Assembly: GCF_017562075.2 (NCBI RefSeq)
Contig: NC_054082.1
Coordinates: forward strand, 16,805,286 to 16,869,285
Source: Anopheles merus
Taxonomy: Eukaryota; Arthropoda; Insecta; Diptera; Culicidae
Reading direction: 5' to 3'
Length of the DNA: 64,000 bases
Shown piece after piece: positions 47,701 to 60,844 of the stretch (its first letter is position 1; each line of letters begins with the position of its first letter). Made by a program: the position numbers and the translations under genes. The notes below the pieces were generated by a model. That model had not been told where the DNA came from. It did not search any database and worked only from the letters and a program-made list of their open reading frames with translations.

Positions 47701-49399
47701 GCTTCTGGTGGAAAGGGGGAGCGAAAATGAATGGCATAAAAAAGCAGAAAGAAAGAAAACAACGAAGCATAACAAACGGAAAAGCACTTCTAGCTGCACT
47801 TTTGAAGCATCCAGGCGTCGCGTGTGTGGGTGTGTGTGAGTGTGTCGAAAGGACACGCCATAGCTGTCCGTTCATCCGCGTAATCCTTGTTCGGGCTTAG
47901 CGAACCAATTCATTGCCGGAGGTGACGTGGTGTGATGGCGGCAGCAGCATAGGGGAAGCTCACCTCGCGTGCCGTACTTTTTTCGTAAACGTGTGTGAAC
48001 GGCGGACCGGTGCCACTACACCCGCCAGCAAAGAGCGAGAGCTGTCAGCCGGTAGGAGTCAACCGCAAGTGTCGAGAGCGAGCGGCGAACATGGTTTTAA
48101 AAGGAAGCAAACGCAAACAACAACAACAACAGCAAAGAAGAAGAAAAAAGAACGATGCAAAAGCTCAAGCTCTACTGGGCAGCGACCGCGGCGACGCTGG
48201 TCGGTTGGGACTCGACTCGATGGGTCCGTCCCGCTCGAGGAGTCCCCCGAGGGGGTGACGCTTGCCACCTTCAAAACCGCACATATCAACATAGCACACA
48301 TCCTTGGGACGTTTTTTTTCTTCTTCCGTCCCTGAGGGAGGCGAGAGGAGAGTAAGGACTATGCCAACTAGATCCACAATCGTCCAACTTGTCGGTGGTG
48401 ACTTTTCAATGTGTGAAAGCCACTTGAACGATTGCAGTAGAGTGAGCTGTCGCTTGTTTTCCGAGTGTTTGTGTGTGTTTGTGTGTGCACTCTCTTCTCG
48501 TAGCGCTCGCATGCACACGCGGGTCCTTCTGGTTCTGAAGTGTCAGCGCGTTTTGACGTTTCGTTGCGCAGCGCCACTAATGAAAGCGATCGCTCCACGG
48601 AGAAAAAGGGGCGAGAGCAAAGGGTGTATTCTTGGAGGTCGACAGTAGCCAAGTTACTTCTGCTCCTCCTAGTTTTTTTAACCTGCTGCGCTGAATCGCT
48701 ACTGGATAAACAGTTCAAAGTCAACGAGCAATCAAGCGGCAAGGAGGTGGAGATGGTTTATTACTTCTCTCGCGCGATGCAGCAGCCGCCGCACGGCACA
48801 TGACATCATGCGCCGTAAAGGCGGAAGCCATCAATAAATGTGAAGCTGTAAAACAAAACCCACCCATCAAAATGGATCACCACGGTTGTTCCCTTCCCTT
48901 CCGACCGACCCGCGCACCGTGTAGCAGAATTCGTTCGTAAATGGTGCACACTATTGCTATTGCAAATTTCCTTTCCGCATTATGTCCATTTCCGACCCTC
49001 AACCCCACCCCACCCCCGCAAGTGCAAAAGGAGCGCAACCTTGCGATGCGCACCAACCCCCTCCCCCCCTCCCCTTTTCGCACGGGAAGTGCATTCTTGC
49101 GGTACGTCAACAGGTTCCGGTGAGCGGGTGGGTGGAATGAAATGGCGAAATTTTTTACGTCCCTTTGGTACGTGGCACGCCACCGAGCTGGGAGGCGGAA
49201 ACCAAGTGCAACGGCTGTCACTTTCATTTCCCGGCTTCCCCGGCTGCCGGCATCCAGCCTCAAACGAGCGCCTGCCGCTGGGTTTGCTGCCAATTTGTCG
49301 TTTGTTTGGTGCGGGATAGAGGTGCGGCATGGAATGCAAGTTTTCCTTCGAGAAGTTTTGGACTGAAAATGATCTTCTGTTCGGGTTCGAATTTTATTT

Positions 49400-50060
49400 G
49401 ATTTCATCTTGTGCTGTCAGTTATAGGCACAAGTTATAGTTTTTGTTTTGCAATTTGAAACGGCTATAACAGTTTCTGGTAATAATTCTTTATATAATAG
49501 CAAGTATCAAATTTTAGGGTTTTTAAGGTGTCATCCATAAATAACGAAACAAAGTGTATCAAAATGTATCGCAAGAATCGCTCTCCCTATCCCAACTGCT
49601 CTTTATTGCTCTGAAATTCATTCGTTCTTTTGTAGTTTAGGATTGCATTTAAATCAATTTTTGTTTTATTGGGTGAATGGTTTTCATCATTCAAGTTTTC
49701 CCAAATTCTAATTCTATTTCCCAATTAACCATTATAACGAACGTAACACTTATTATTTTGAAACAATGTTGTACTCGAAAACATGCTTGGATTACAAACA
49801 ATATTTTTTTAGCATACTGATTTGTTTTTAAACCCATAAATGGTAACACTTTAAGATGGCCCCTCATTACCTCTGGGAGCGTAAGGAGGAATTTATGGAT
49901 AATCCCTAAGAGTATTAGTAGTAGAGGCCCGTTCGTTGCTAAACAAACTCTATACGTATTATTAAGACAGGAACTGTCATCTGAGACTGTCCTCCGCGCC
50001 ATCTGTTGGCAAAATAGGCTCGAGATAGCATTGTAATCGTTATTGTTTGGTACAAATAAA
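49400..50060. mobile_element. AT-rich island, probable old transposon debris
   Basis: This block is clearly more AT-rich than its GC-rich neighbours and has no open frame of note. It contains GTGTCATCCATAAATAACG (from 49528) and GCGCCATCTGTTGGC (49996-50010), word types I associate with dispersed mosquito and arthropod repeats. No terminal repeats or protein motif were recognised. Confidence 0.3.
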
Positions 50061-50442
50061 TTTCTGCACAAGCAAAAACAATAGCATCAGTCTATCGCTA
50101 AAGGTTTTCCACGCGGCTTTGCATCCCGCCCCAAAAACTCGCGACACACAGTGAAGGGTTAGAGCTCGAACAAAAGCTCCCGGGCGTACACCCCCCCCCC
50201 CATTCGCCCGGCCCCCCTAGTCCTGTCGACTACATTCCGACAATTTGCCGCAGAAACAAACAAACAACTGGCAAGGAAACAAGGGTGGAAACAAGTGACA
50301 AGACTAATGAGCTCACTGGTTGAAGTTTTCATCCAGTGTGTGCTCCTCAGCCGGCTGGCCAGTCGTCGTCGGTTACAAACCCCCGGGGGGCGAATTGGGC
50401 GGTACAATTTACACGCGCAGCTACAACGCAGCCCCCTCTCTA

Positions 50443-50469
50443 CCCCCCCCCCCCCCCCCCCCCCCCCCC
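50443..50469. repeat. C27 homopolymer
   Basis: A run of 27 C, of which the assembled length may be unreliable. Confidence 0.9.
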
Positions 50470-51859
50470 TGTGAAGGTCCTCCGCCCGGTGTACAGCGAT
50501 TTGTTCGCACCGCGCTCGTAACCCATTTGGCTGCTCCGAAACAAGGAAACCAATGAATTGCGACAGTGGTGGCGCTCACGGGGGGAGGCCCGACGAGCGC
50601 ATGCCATACGTACTGTACCCGCGGCACATCCACTTACACGCGCCACTGTCACTGTGTCTCCGGTAGAAATGAAACACACAACGGAATGGCAAACATTGCC
50701 CTCGAAAGGCACATCCTTTGGAAAAATCGACCAACAAAAGGCAGAAATGAAAGAAACAAAATCCGCTCCACGCTCCCCGGGTTTACCCGCTCAGCATTGC
50801 CACCTTGCCCCCCAATGCTTCCGGATGCCGGATGTCATTTAATGGTCGGTAAGTCCTTCCAAACTTTCGCCCCCCTCCAAAGTCACTTTAACCGATGAGA
50901 CGGCACGGTTGGTATGGCACACCGCGCAGCAAATCGCTCCCGGCGGCATTCGGCGCGAATGCATGAAAATGAGTTATTTCTTATTGGGAAAAGCAGGTGT
51001 GCCTGTATGTATATGTATGTGTGTGTTTGTGTGTGTCTAATGCGATACCGACTGTGGCTCCAACACGAACACGGCAAGACTTGGCGCGTCTCGAGGAGTG
51101 GCGATAATGAGCGTGGGAAGGAAGGCACATACCATCCAAACTCTCTGCCATGCCTTGCCGCTTTTGACGTGAGTTTCGTTTTCCCGCGAGAGGGGTTTTT
51201 TTTCCGGTCGTCGACGTCTGGAATGTGGGTGGGATGGTGGGTGGTTGGACAAATGTAGAAGTTGAAGCGCAAAGCGACCGGGCGCACACAGCATAATATG
51301 CTAAGATAAACAACAACATGTGTACGAAAGTTGGAAGAATGTGTTGCTTTCTTCTCCCGTTCGCCCAATTGAAGGGGAAAGTCGCACACGTACAAACACA
51401 CAGACACACTAAAATATGCCCACACACACCCACACGCTGTGCACACACTCGCGACAGACTTGTAATTGTCACCGTGACTGGAGAACCGGCAGTCTGGCAG
51501 CTTTTGGTGGGAGGGGGTTTAGATGATGGAAAAGTAATAGCAACGAAAAAACAAACGATGGGAAAAAAGCTCCCTTTCCGCCAGTTGGGAAAACTTTCCA
51601 ATCCGATATTTTTGAGATGAAGCAAATTGGATTTGCTTGCGTTAGGGATGAGGATGATGATGCTGATGATGATGAAGCAGCTGCAGAAGGCAACAGATGG
51701 CACTGCGTGTGGTAAGGTTGTTTCTCGTTTTTTTTTGTTGCGTTATTGCTTACTGTCGATGTTGTTTGAGTACGGAATCGAAATGGTTGGTGGCGGAAGG
51801 ATGGTGTGCTGTCAAAATTTTAATTTTTCGATTTCGATGTTTGCACCACCTATTAACCT

Positions 51860-51860
<1 letters not shown>

Positions 51861-51929
<69 letters not shown>
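51861..51929. repeat. (CT)n microsatellite, 69 bp
   Basis: The longest perfect dinucleotide repeat in the window, about 34 CT units. Confidence 0.97.
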
Positions 51930-51931
<2 letters not shown>

Positions 51932-52293
51932 GAATGAAAGACACAAAGCAAAGCGCCCTGTTTGAGGCAAAAATGTTGTGCGAAAACTCAATTCTGCTCG
52001 TGTATCTTCCATGTAACTCCATTACAGCAGAGTGAAACAGTGAAAGAGTTATTACTTCTAGTGATTTGTGTTGATATTACATTACGGACACAAAGCAAGC
52101 TTAGTATGGTTTGACCTTTAAAATGAATTAATTGCAATCTCGCTCGCCAGCAGTTTGCAAGGAAAACTTGAATTGTCACAGGAATAGCGTTCGTTACACA
52201 ACGATCCTGCTAACGAACGTTCCGCTTTGTTTGATCGAAAACTCCTTCATACGTAGAATTGACTGCACGGGTAAGGGTTAAGCGGTAACTTAC

Positions 52294-52366
52294 GATTCAC
52301 GAAACAGCTTGAAGGTGATACAATAGCACCCACCAAGTCCGTAAAACCGCTTGCTGTGGCTTCCGT
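52294..52366 (-). other. Isolated candidate coding exon
   Basis: On the minus strand a 73-base segment runs from an acceptor (ATGCAG, 52367 and up) to a consensus donor GTAAGT (52293 and down). One frame is open throughout, entering in phase 1 and leaving in phase 2. It encodes 23 complete residues, including KRFYGLGGCYCITFKL, a composition unlike the surrounding low-complexity frames. The other two frames are less protein-like, and one has a stop. It lies 7.5 kb upstream of PLC epsilon on the same strand, so it might be an alternative upstream exon. However, the first PLC epsilon exon offers no obvious phase-2 acceptor and I recognise no family. Confidence 0.3.
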
Positions 52367-53136
52367 CTGCATTAATCGCTGGATGAGGAAGGAATCAGTG
52401 CAAGGAATTTAATAATTCCATAATGGGCGTTAGTACTGACTGTACTGATCTTCTTAAATCGTCAACCACCCAATGGGCACTGCTCCACAACACAGCACCA
52501 CCATAACCACAGGACATCTTTGGCTGCACACAACTGGCGTGCGGACGTCAAATGTGATTATGAGATGCCGGCGCATGGCTTACGTACGCTTGAAAATAAT
52601 CACACAAATGAAAACGGGAATCCTTTACCCGGTGTTGAATAAATGATTGTTGCCTCCTCCAGTCGGGTTTGTCAGTGTTTCTGACCTTCCACCTTTACTG
52701 CTAGCACGCTAGATACCGTACGGAGTTGCTGCTGTTTCTGAGATGCCTAGGCGCCATTAAAAGCATCATCAACATCATCATCATCATCATCATCAAACCA
52801 GAGTAGCCAGTTTTCCGCTACTGCACACACACACGTGGTGGGGAACGCCCGGCCAAAGGTGCTGCCATTTGCCACTTTGCCAAGCTGCCAGCGTCTACGG
52901 GTGGGCGATTTGCGATCCGTCGGTCGTGAAAATACTTAAAAGCTCTCGTTCATTCACCGTCGCTTCAAAGTGAGGTTAAATTTTCGGATGGAACTGCTCT
53001 CCCCCTTTTCCCCCGCATCGAGGGAGTAAGGGTAGCGGTTAGAAAAACGGAATAAATGCACCTACCCACCACGACCCACAAATGGCCGTAAGAGGGCGGA
53101 CGAATCGTAATCCAATTATAAGCAGCAAAGTGCCAC

Positions 53137-53139
<3 letters not shown>

Positions 53140-53178
<39 letters not shown>
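53140..53178. repeat. (CA)n microsatellite
   Basis: About 19 AC/CA units, the longest CA repeat in the window. Confidence 0.95.
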
Positions 53179-53182
<4 letters not shown>

Positions 53183-56100
53183 AGACGATCAGATGTGGAT
53201 AGTCGTGTCGTGTTGTAAGCGAAGCTTTCGCTGCTTTCCCTTAACACAGACGAGTTGTCCTCACAGGCGCACACCTTTTTTTTCTGTGCGCATTCTTCCG
53301 CTCCTATCTTGCGTATGCATAGACTTTTCTACATCCAGCGTGGTTTTGCTTTTTACTTTGCCGTCGTTGTTATGTTTTTCACTTTATGTGTGTGTGTGTG
53401 TGTATCTTTTTTGCTCTTTTTCATTGAACTTTCCCGTTTTTTTTGGGCTGGCGCGCACGCCAACCGAACCGGAATATATTAGTCGCGCACGTGCACGAGG
53501 TACGCAACTGGGGTAGGCATTTTTACTGCGAGCCAGCAGCGCACGGGCAAGCGGTTGCCATGGCAGCATGCCAGCTTGGCATCCTCGCACGCTTTCACGG
53601 TCGAGCGAAAGGTGCAAAAGGCCCGGTTTTGTGCTACCATTCCTGTTCCTCCCGCTCTACCCTTCCCTGGATGCTGGTTGGCGAGCTTCGGCTCTCGTTT
53701 GCAAAATGACATTATAAACACGGTCAAACCCGACGGTCTAGTTCACCTCGCTCGCTGGCCCCTTTGTCGCAGCACCTGCCCACCGGTACCCACGGCAACG
53801 CGGCAACCAGCACAACCCACCCCAAAACCAACCGTGCCATCCATCTCCCGGGGTAACGCACGGTCGGGCAGCCCTTTTAGCAGGGTTCTCCGGCACAACC
53901 TTCAACCTTCAAGCAGTCATATCATGCTCATCCGGTATGGCACCGCCAAACAGCCCCACCTCCCGTCCTGTGCAGTGCTTGGTGTGACTACAGTGACAGT
54001 TGTTTTTTTTTTCGTTTGTTTTCTTCTTGTTCCTCCACTTCCATTTACTTACATTTTCCGTTAGACCGAGCCCCGTGCGCCCCATCCCAGAAGATGACGG
54101 ACGGATCGTGACGGATCGGATGTCGGAAGTGTATCCACAGTGGCTGCTTCCAGGAAGTACAACCATCACCCCAAACCCCGGGGGCAGCCTACCTGTCAGG
54201 TGTGCAGTGCAGGCCCGTTTCCCGAAGCAGAAGTACGCAATGAACGCACACACAGTCCTTATGTGTATCCAGCCCTAATGGGATGTGTGGCATGGGCGCT
54301 GGGAGTGGGGTCACATTAGTGACATTTAAATCAAAAACACGCACAGCCCGGCGGCGTCATCCGTGCGATCCAGTGCGGTACGTGCGGTGGCAAATCAGTG
54401 GCACCTTTGATTCGATTAGCCTGGCAGTGCTCGAGTGTATTTGGAGCATCGCCGTGTGGTGCCGAACTTTTGGGAAGGGGAGCAGTTGGGGATGAATTGC
54501 AGGGAGGGGGAAGAAAGAAAACACAACCACTAATCAAATCGTGCTCTAAGTTTTTTTTCTCCGGCCATTTGCCCACACCCACACCAGAACGAGACGTTCT
54601 GCTCCAAATTGGGTTTTAGATAACTTTGCGGGTATGTATGTGTGGCTTTGTGTGTGTGTGTGTTTTTTTATGGTTATTAGGTGGAAGCTGGTTTTTCATG
54701 CACACAAGCTTCCAGCGCCCAGCTTTAGCACGTGTTCCAATTTCTCACGATTGTATCGATTTAGCAATTGAGTCCGCTGCTGCCCGGAGTTCAATGTGTG
54801 AAATGTGTGACTTTTTGGAGCACACACACACATACACACACATATGTACAGAACAGAAGATTTCCCACATGATGGCCTTGCAGCGTACCTCCCCGAGTGA
54901 GATGGATCGTTCCGAGAGCAGGTTCGCAAGGTCGCAGCTGGATTTTATTTTCCCTACCGACCAATAAATCAGCACTTCATACACCGCTTTCCGAGAGCGA
55001 GAGAAAGAAAGGGAGGGAGAGAGAGAGAGCATTAGAGAGCAGGACAGAGCTGGAGAACGGGAAAGAGTGGTGGTGTCAGATAAAGCACAGCTGATGCCAG
55101 GCTGATGTTGCCCAAGGCGGTGGTGGGCGATGACGATGCTGATGGTGCTGATACGGATTTTGCCAATGTCGATGGTACCCTTCCGGGGGACCAAATCAAA
55201 GCCTCTAGAAAGGGGGGAGGGGCAGGAGAACTAAAGCACAAATCTCTTTTCGATGCTCCCCCTCCCCCGGGTGCAAGCATTGGTGTACTGCCGGGTGAAA
55301 GATTTGTTCTGATTCGTTTCCGGAGTTTAGTTGGGGATTTTCTTTTTTTATTGTGACTCCATTTTGGAGTTAGTTATGTGTGTGTGTGTGTGTGTGGGAT
55401 GTTGTACGTGAGTGTGCTAATTCTCGTACCGTATCAACGAGGCAACAACGCAATTGACTTTTGATTTCCCGCAATCGTTCCGACGGAGGACGGAGGGAAC
55501 AAAAAGCCACACGCAACAGCCATCATGCACACGAGAAGCGACAAAGAAGCTTCCCTTCGAATTTGTTAATGCCCAAAGACACTCATGCATTGGTTGGGTT
55601 TGGAAAGAACATACGAAGAGAGAGCAATACAAAAAGGTCACCTAAGAATGGGACGGAGCGCCTGCCACCTTGCCGGCGGAGGAGGAGATTTTCGGAATTG
55701 TAAGAGGATTAGAAATTAAAAATATATCATTTCTGCAGCCTCTCTGTCACACCGTGGGACAAAGAATTCAGGGCACACAGGGTGGATGGATAAAATCATG
55801 GCATTAGCTTTTGGTTGGGGGGTTTTTTTCTTGGGCGAAACGTTTCATATAAGTGGAACAGACAGCTTGCCCATCGCTGCTGCGTGCGGTGCGTGTGCGC
55901 GGGCAGGTGAACACCGCAGTAGGCGCTTTCCTTTCATTGCTTTCCCTGCGCCCGGAAGCAACTTGTCCAGCCCGGGGTGGAAAAGCGTGTGCGTGGGGTG
56001 GAAAATTTCATCATAACTGACGGAAACACGCCAAATACACTTTTAAACACACACACAGAACGGCACAAAGAGAAGAAAGCGAAATGAATGTACTTTGAAA

Positions 56101-57249
56101 ATGTATCTCTTTCGCTCCCGCACGTTCCAGCCGTTGGCTCACAGTGGTGACCCGTTGAAAGCTTTTCCCGGCCGGTGGCATACTAATAATGCTGACGCTA
56201 CCTGTGTGTGTGTGTGTGTGTCTGTCACCGGAAGGATCTTCTCTCCCTACTGCCTCGCTTTCCCACCCAGCCCTGTCCCGAACGGCAACTACCAGAAACA
56301 TCGGTGGAAAATTCCTTTCACAAGCACAGAAAGAAAAGCAAGTAAAGCGAAGCGACGTCGTTGCAAACGTCGACAAAATTCGCTCCGCTTGCTTTCGGAG
56401 GGCAGCTGCGTCCCGCGCCGGTCACGCAAGGTAAGGCAGCAGCTTAAGGGACAGGTGGCTTCTCCTCTAGGAAAAATGTCCACCGAGGCAGTCCTGCTGT
56501 GCGCCGGCGAAGAAAGTCACTCGGATGGTTTTGTGCTGCGGTTTTTTCGAGGAAAGATTTAACCGTCCGAAATAGGGACGATAAGGACGGGCTGGAAAGA
56601 AGATGGAAGTAAGGCACGTTTGGTGTCCGATAGCTTCTTCGGCTTTGTACACGTAGCGGTATCCCTCGTGGTGTCCCTCGCAGCAACAACAAAAAAAACC
56701 GGAAAGAATCCACTGAGTCACCGATCAGGCTGTTCTCAAGCGTGCTCCGTACACAAAACAACATAATCTGAGCAGGGAGGGTTGTCTCTGTGTGTGTGCG
56801 GAAAATCTGCCAGTAATGAAAAGCTTCCGCAAACAAAACCCAACGAAGAGGCAACGAAGGGGGCGGGAGGCGCAATTCGGCGAATTAAAGAGTAACAAAG
56901 GGAAAAAAGGTGAAACGAAATGGAAAAATGATAAGCGAAGGGTGGCGGTTATTGCACTTCCTCCTCCCCCCAATAAACACCAACCAACCAGCAAGGCGTG
57001 TGCTGATGATTCAATCGGCGAGGCTGACTTCCCGGTGGTGGTGGTGGTGATGGTGGTGGGGTAGAATTGGTTTTCCCCAACCTTTTGCTCATCCAAATCT
57101 GATCGCGGGACAGATAAGAAGCCTGACCGCGCCCGCTCGCAGATCTCACCTCCCCCAAACCGCCTACCGCGGGGTGAAAGTTTTGCTGCAAACGAGATCT
57201 TTTATTCAACGTAAACGCTGTGGGAGGCTGGCCAGTAGGAGTGCTACAT

Positions 57250-57267
57250 CCCCCCCCCCCCCCCCCC
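57250..57267. repeat. C18 homopolymer
   Basis: A run of 18 C in GC-rich non-coding DNA. Confidence 0.9.
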
Positions 57268-60200
57268 AACCGGTTGTCCGCTCAAGTGCCGGTGATTATG
57301 TAAGAAAAGTGTCTTTAAACAGCAACATTTCACAACTTTCACTCGAGCGGACGAAGGAGGCAGAGAGAGAGAGAGAGGGGGAGATACAAAGGAAGGGTGT
57401 GCCACAGACAAACACAGCCACGAAACCACCCCCCCCACACACACAAAACTCGCTCGATATAATTGAAATAATCTTGGCCCGGCAATATTGATCCAGCTGC
57501 GTTAAAAGTTTTGCACGAGCGTGTTTCTCTCTCCGTAGCTCTCCCTCGCTCTCTCTACTCCCTCGTCTTGCCGCTGAGATTTTGTTTTGTTGCTACCACC
57601 GCTTCTCCCCCCCCCCGCTCCTTCCATGTTTTTTGGTATCTGTTTTCTATTTCGTCCCGTCAACGGGGAGGAGCCGGCAAACAACGGCCTCATCGCGTCA
57701 CTGCGTCAGCAGTGCGTCCTCGGGCGAGCTGGATGGTTGAAAATCCACAAGCTTCCACGTTATTTGGCGCATGAAATGAAATTTAATCCTATTTTAAGCC
57801 CTTGCCCTTTGTGTGGGCCCGCACCCTCCCGTCCTCTATGCCCACCACCAACTGCCTCCCCCCTATTCAAACGACACTGCTTTTGGGGGAGACGATTTCG
57901 GAACCGGATCGACTCATAATCCACCGCAGGACATGGATTTTGATGTGTTTGCGTCGTTGAAAAACTAAATATAAACTCAGAGACTCCCCTTGCCCACTTT
58001 TGCGAACGCCCGGCCCTCCCCTGCCCGTTCTAAACACCCTACCTTCCCATGGGGGCCACGCGATTAACAATTTGACTTACTTCTGTCGGTCTGTGTTTTG
58101 GGGCTGTGAGCGGGCGACAACTGCTACGCCGAAACTGCGGAACAACGCGAGAATTACAAACCGGGTTCGTTCCGGTCGGTTGGTGGGTTGTGTTTTTTTC
58201 TTCTTCTTCTTCTTCTTTCACTTAGTTACACCTATTTGTGTATCGATACACCGAAAACCGAAAGCAAATCAACCGTTAATAATGTATTCACTGCCAGGCT
58301 GCTGCCACCCAGCTGTCGGTCCGCCCTCCCAGCGAGTCTATTGAGCTGTTGTCGCGTTCAAACACCCTCCCCATCCCTCCCTCCATGCTGAAAAAAGCGG
58401 TAGAACGGAACAGCACGGAACAAAAGCTCTCTGACTCTAGCTCCGCCGTTCCAGGGGAAAGCTTTGGTGGCAGGCAGGCAGCTTACCTTTAGTGCGGGAA
58501 AGGGGAAAGGGAGGAAAATGGGCAAAGGAAAAAATATATAAAACCACCCCCTTCCGCTAACGTCACTCTCCCTAATAACCACCTTTTAGCCAGCCGTTGG
58601 TCCCGTTTCTTGCCATGAATAAATAATCGCCCTAACCCCCAAAACTGCGCCATCCCTGCCATCAGCATTGCCGTTAAATGTGGGCGCGAGCGCGCGTAGT
58701 AGAAAACCCCCACCACCCAGTTCGAGGTGCCGCCATTTTCCTATTTTCCTCTATATATTTATCAAGCGGGTGCGATCGGGTAGCTCCGGTGCCCAAAAAG
58801 AAAAAAAAGCACATAAAGCCTTTGCCCTCCAGCGTGCCTTAAAGTGACGATTACTTTGAAAGATGGTGGAAGTGTATAAAATTCCACACCACTCTATGCC
58901 ATTTGGAAGGGAATAATGGGATGCGGGGTGGGGTATTGGGGGTATTTTATTTCAATCCACTGTTTCGCACTGTACTCACTCTTACCTTTGGGGCTGGCGG
59001 GGAACGGAGTGCGTTTGTGCTGGATTTACCACGGTGGGTTAACCCCGGCGAGTTAATCTACACTCTCCGGTACAGTAAAATTTGATGCCTTTAACAGTTT
59101 CACAACAAGACACACACACACACACACACATCCACACAAAAGGTTATAACGATTCTTATCCTTTTTTTTCGGGAGGTGGGTTTTGTCGAGAAACAACGAC
59201 CCCCAGAATGTGTAGCTGTCATCGTTCCGTATGGCTGCTGCAAGATAATTGGTAAAACCTGTGCGGCAAGCGGGAGGAGTGGGAGTACGGACGCAGTGAA
59301 AAGATCCCCCCCCCACTCCGGAACGGATCCGGTCCTCCGCTCGGACTCGGGGTTAATTTCATGAACACGCTTCACCACCGACACAAATACGGCGCGCGGC
59401 AAGTAAGGTTCGGCGAAGCGCGAAATTGGATAATGAAAGCGACAATGGTCATCTCGCCCCACCGGTACCGTGGAGCCGTGCCGACTGGTTTGCCGTTTTA
59501 CCGGAGAGCTGCTCTGGAAGATGTTTTGCTTCGTTTTTCGCTTTTTTTTCCTGTGCATTGCCACCCGCCTGGCCCACTAATAATAGCACCGGTTGTAAGG
59601 AAAGAGCGCGATGGAACGAGGTGATGGCGGGGCGGAAGGACACACAAAGCTGCCCGCGGACAGTTGATGATGATGATCGAGTGTTGGATAAATAGCTGAT
59701 GGTGCGAATGTCCTTTCTGGAGGCCGCCAGTACTATTTACACTTCATCGAACCAGCTCCAATGGCGGCTCGCTTGCCTTTCGATCGAAGCTCCAAACTGC
59801 AAAGAAATCAACTCCGCTCGCTAAACTGCTGCCGAAGCGCTGCATGATGTCATCCGGGGACGGGGGTTGTTGGGATGGATGGGCCGGGCTGGAGGAACCA
59901 GTCGGAAAGGATCGATAAACCGGGGCAGCGCTCAGCGAACGAGCTGAAACGGTTTTGCTGAGCAGGCGGACCCCGCCACCACCGGGCCCGTTCGTGCGTT
60001 CGTGCTGCGTGAGACGTCCTCAGCCCTTCAGTTCGCGCTCAGCGCATACCAACGAACGTCATCGTCCATTAGCGGGCTAGGGCATTGTGCCGACGCCATC
60101 CCACAACCACGATGACGACGACGACGACGTGTAGCGCACGCATGTCTCGCAGCTCGCGACCGGATCGGGAAGGGGGGGTGGAATTTCGGGGGTTTTTCAC

Positions 60201-60844
60201 CCCCTCCCGCGACGATGGCTTATCACGCAATTTCGAAGCAATTACATGTTAAGGTTTTATTTCCACACCGACCACCGTTGTCACCCCCCTCCCCCCACTG
60301 GTCCCGTTGGCCCACCGGACCCGTTTGAGTGGCGTGGCGAAAGGCTGCGTGACGTTTATCAGACATTATTATGGTGGACGGTGGTGCCGTGGTGACCGTT
60401 CTATTAAAACTACGCTCAACCCTTGCGCCCCTTTTGCAGCGTTGGCAGCGAGCAAGGGTAAAATGCAGGGGCGAAAAACGGTCGGGTGGGAAGTATGTGG
60501 TATACCGATAACCCCTCCTAACTGCGTTGAGCTTGGCTGGCTTGGTACGAGGTACAAGGGCTGGAGCTTTTGCTAGCTGTTGGAAATTAACCAACTTTGG
60601 GGTTAGCATTTGAAGCGCATACTTTATGCGTGGTGGTGTGTATGTGTTATTAGTTCGATACATTTGTAACGGAGCAAAACTTGCCATGAAATAGGTCAAT
60701 GTTCTTGTTAAAGGTTTTACGGTTGAAATGGCTATACTTTTGCCTCTAAAGCACCTAGTTTTATGTTTAAATCAACACCTGTTGGCTTTTAGGAGAACAT
60801 TTTATGCTATTGCTATCGTTATGCTATTGCCACCTAGCACAACT

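Larger units (their letters stand above)
44748..52293. other. Upstream flank of PLC epsilon, no gene identified
   Basis: 7.5 kb that should contain the PLC epsilon promoter or 5' UTR exons, but I cannot place them. Open frames are short and read through simple sequence. Notable parts are a G15 run (46248-46262), a CT run near 46954-46979, an AT-rich island (49400-50060), a C27 run (50443-50469) and a 69-bp CT repeat (51861-51929). Confidence 0.45.
52367..60844. other. Non-coding region, nothing firmly identified
   Basis: 8.5 kb rich in simple repeats: CAT run 52772-52795, CA run 53140-53178, GT runs near 55378 and 56202, C18 run 57250-57267, CA run 59110-59130 and ACG run 60112-60129. A few isolated donor-like GTAAGT/GTAAGC sites occur on the minus strand (near 54048, 58073 and 58484), but none is tied to a convincing exon. 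No tRNA or rRNA was seen. Confidence 0.45.

Noticed and set aside
51861..51929. Regular array that could be mistaken for a CRISPR-like repeat
   Set aside because: It is a pure CT dinucleotide tract with no spacers. No CRISPR array is expected or seen in this eukaryotic window.
53984..54253. Minus-strand segment ending in a GTAAGT donor (near 54048)
   Set aside because: The frame is open but reads as Gly/Ser/Arg-rich filler. The upstream acceptor is weak and no partner exon was found.
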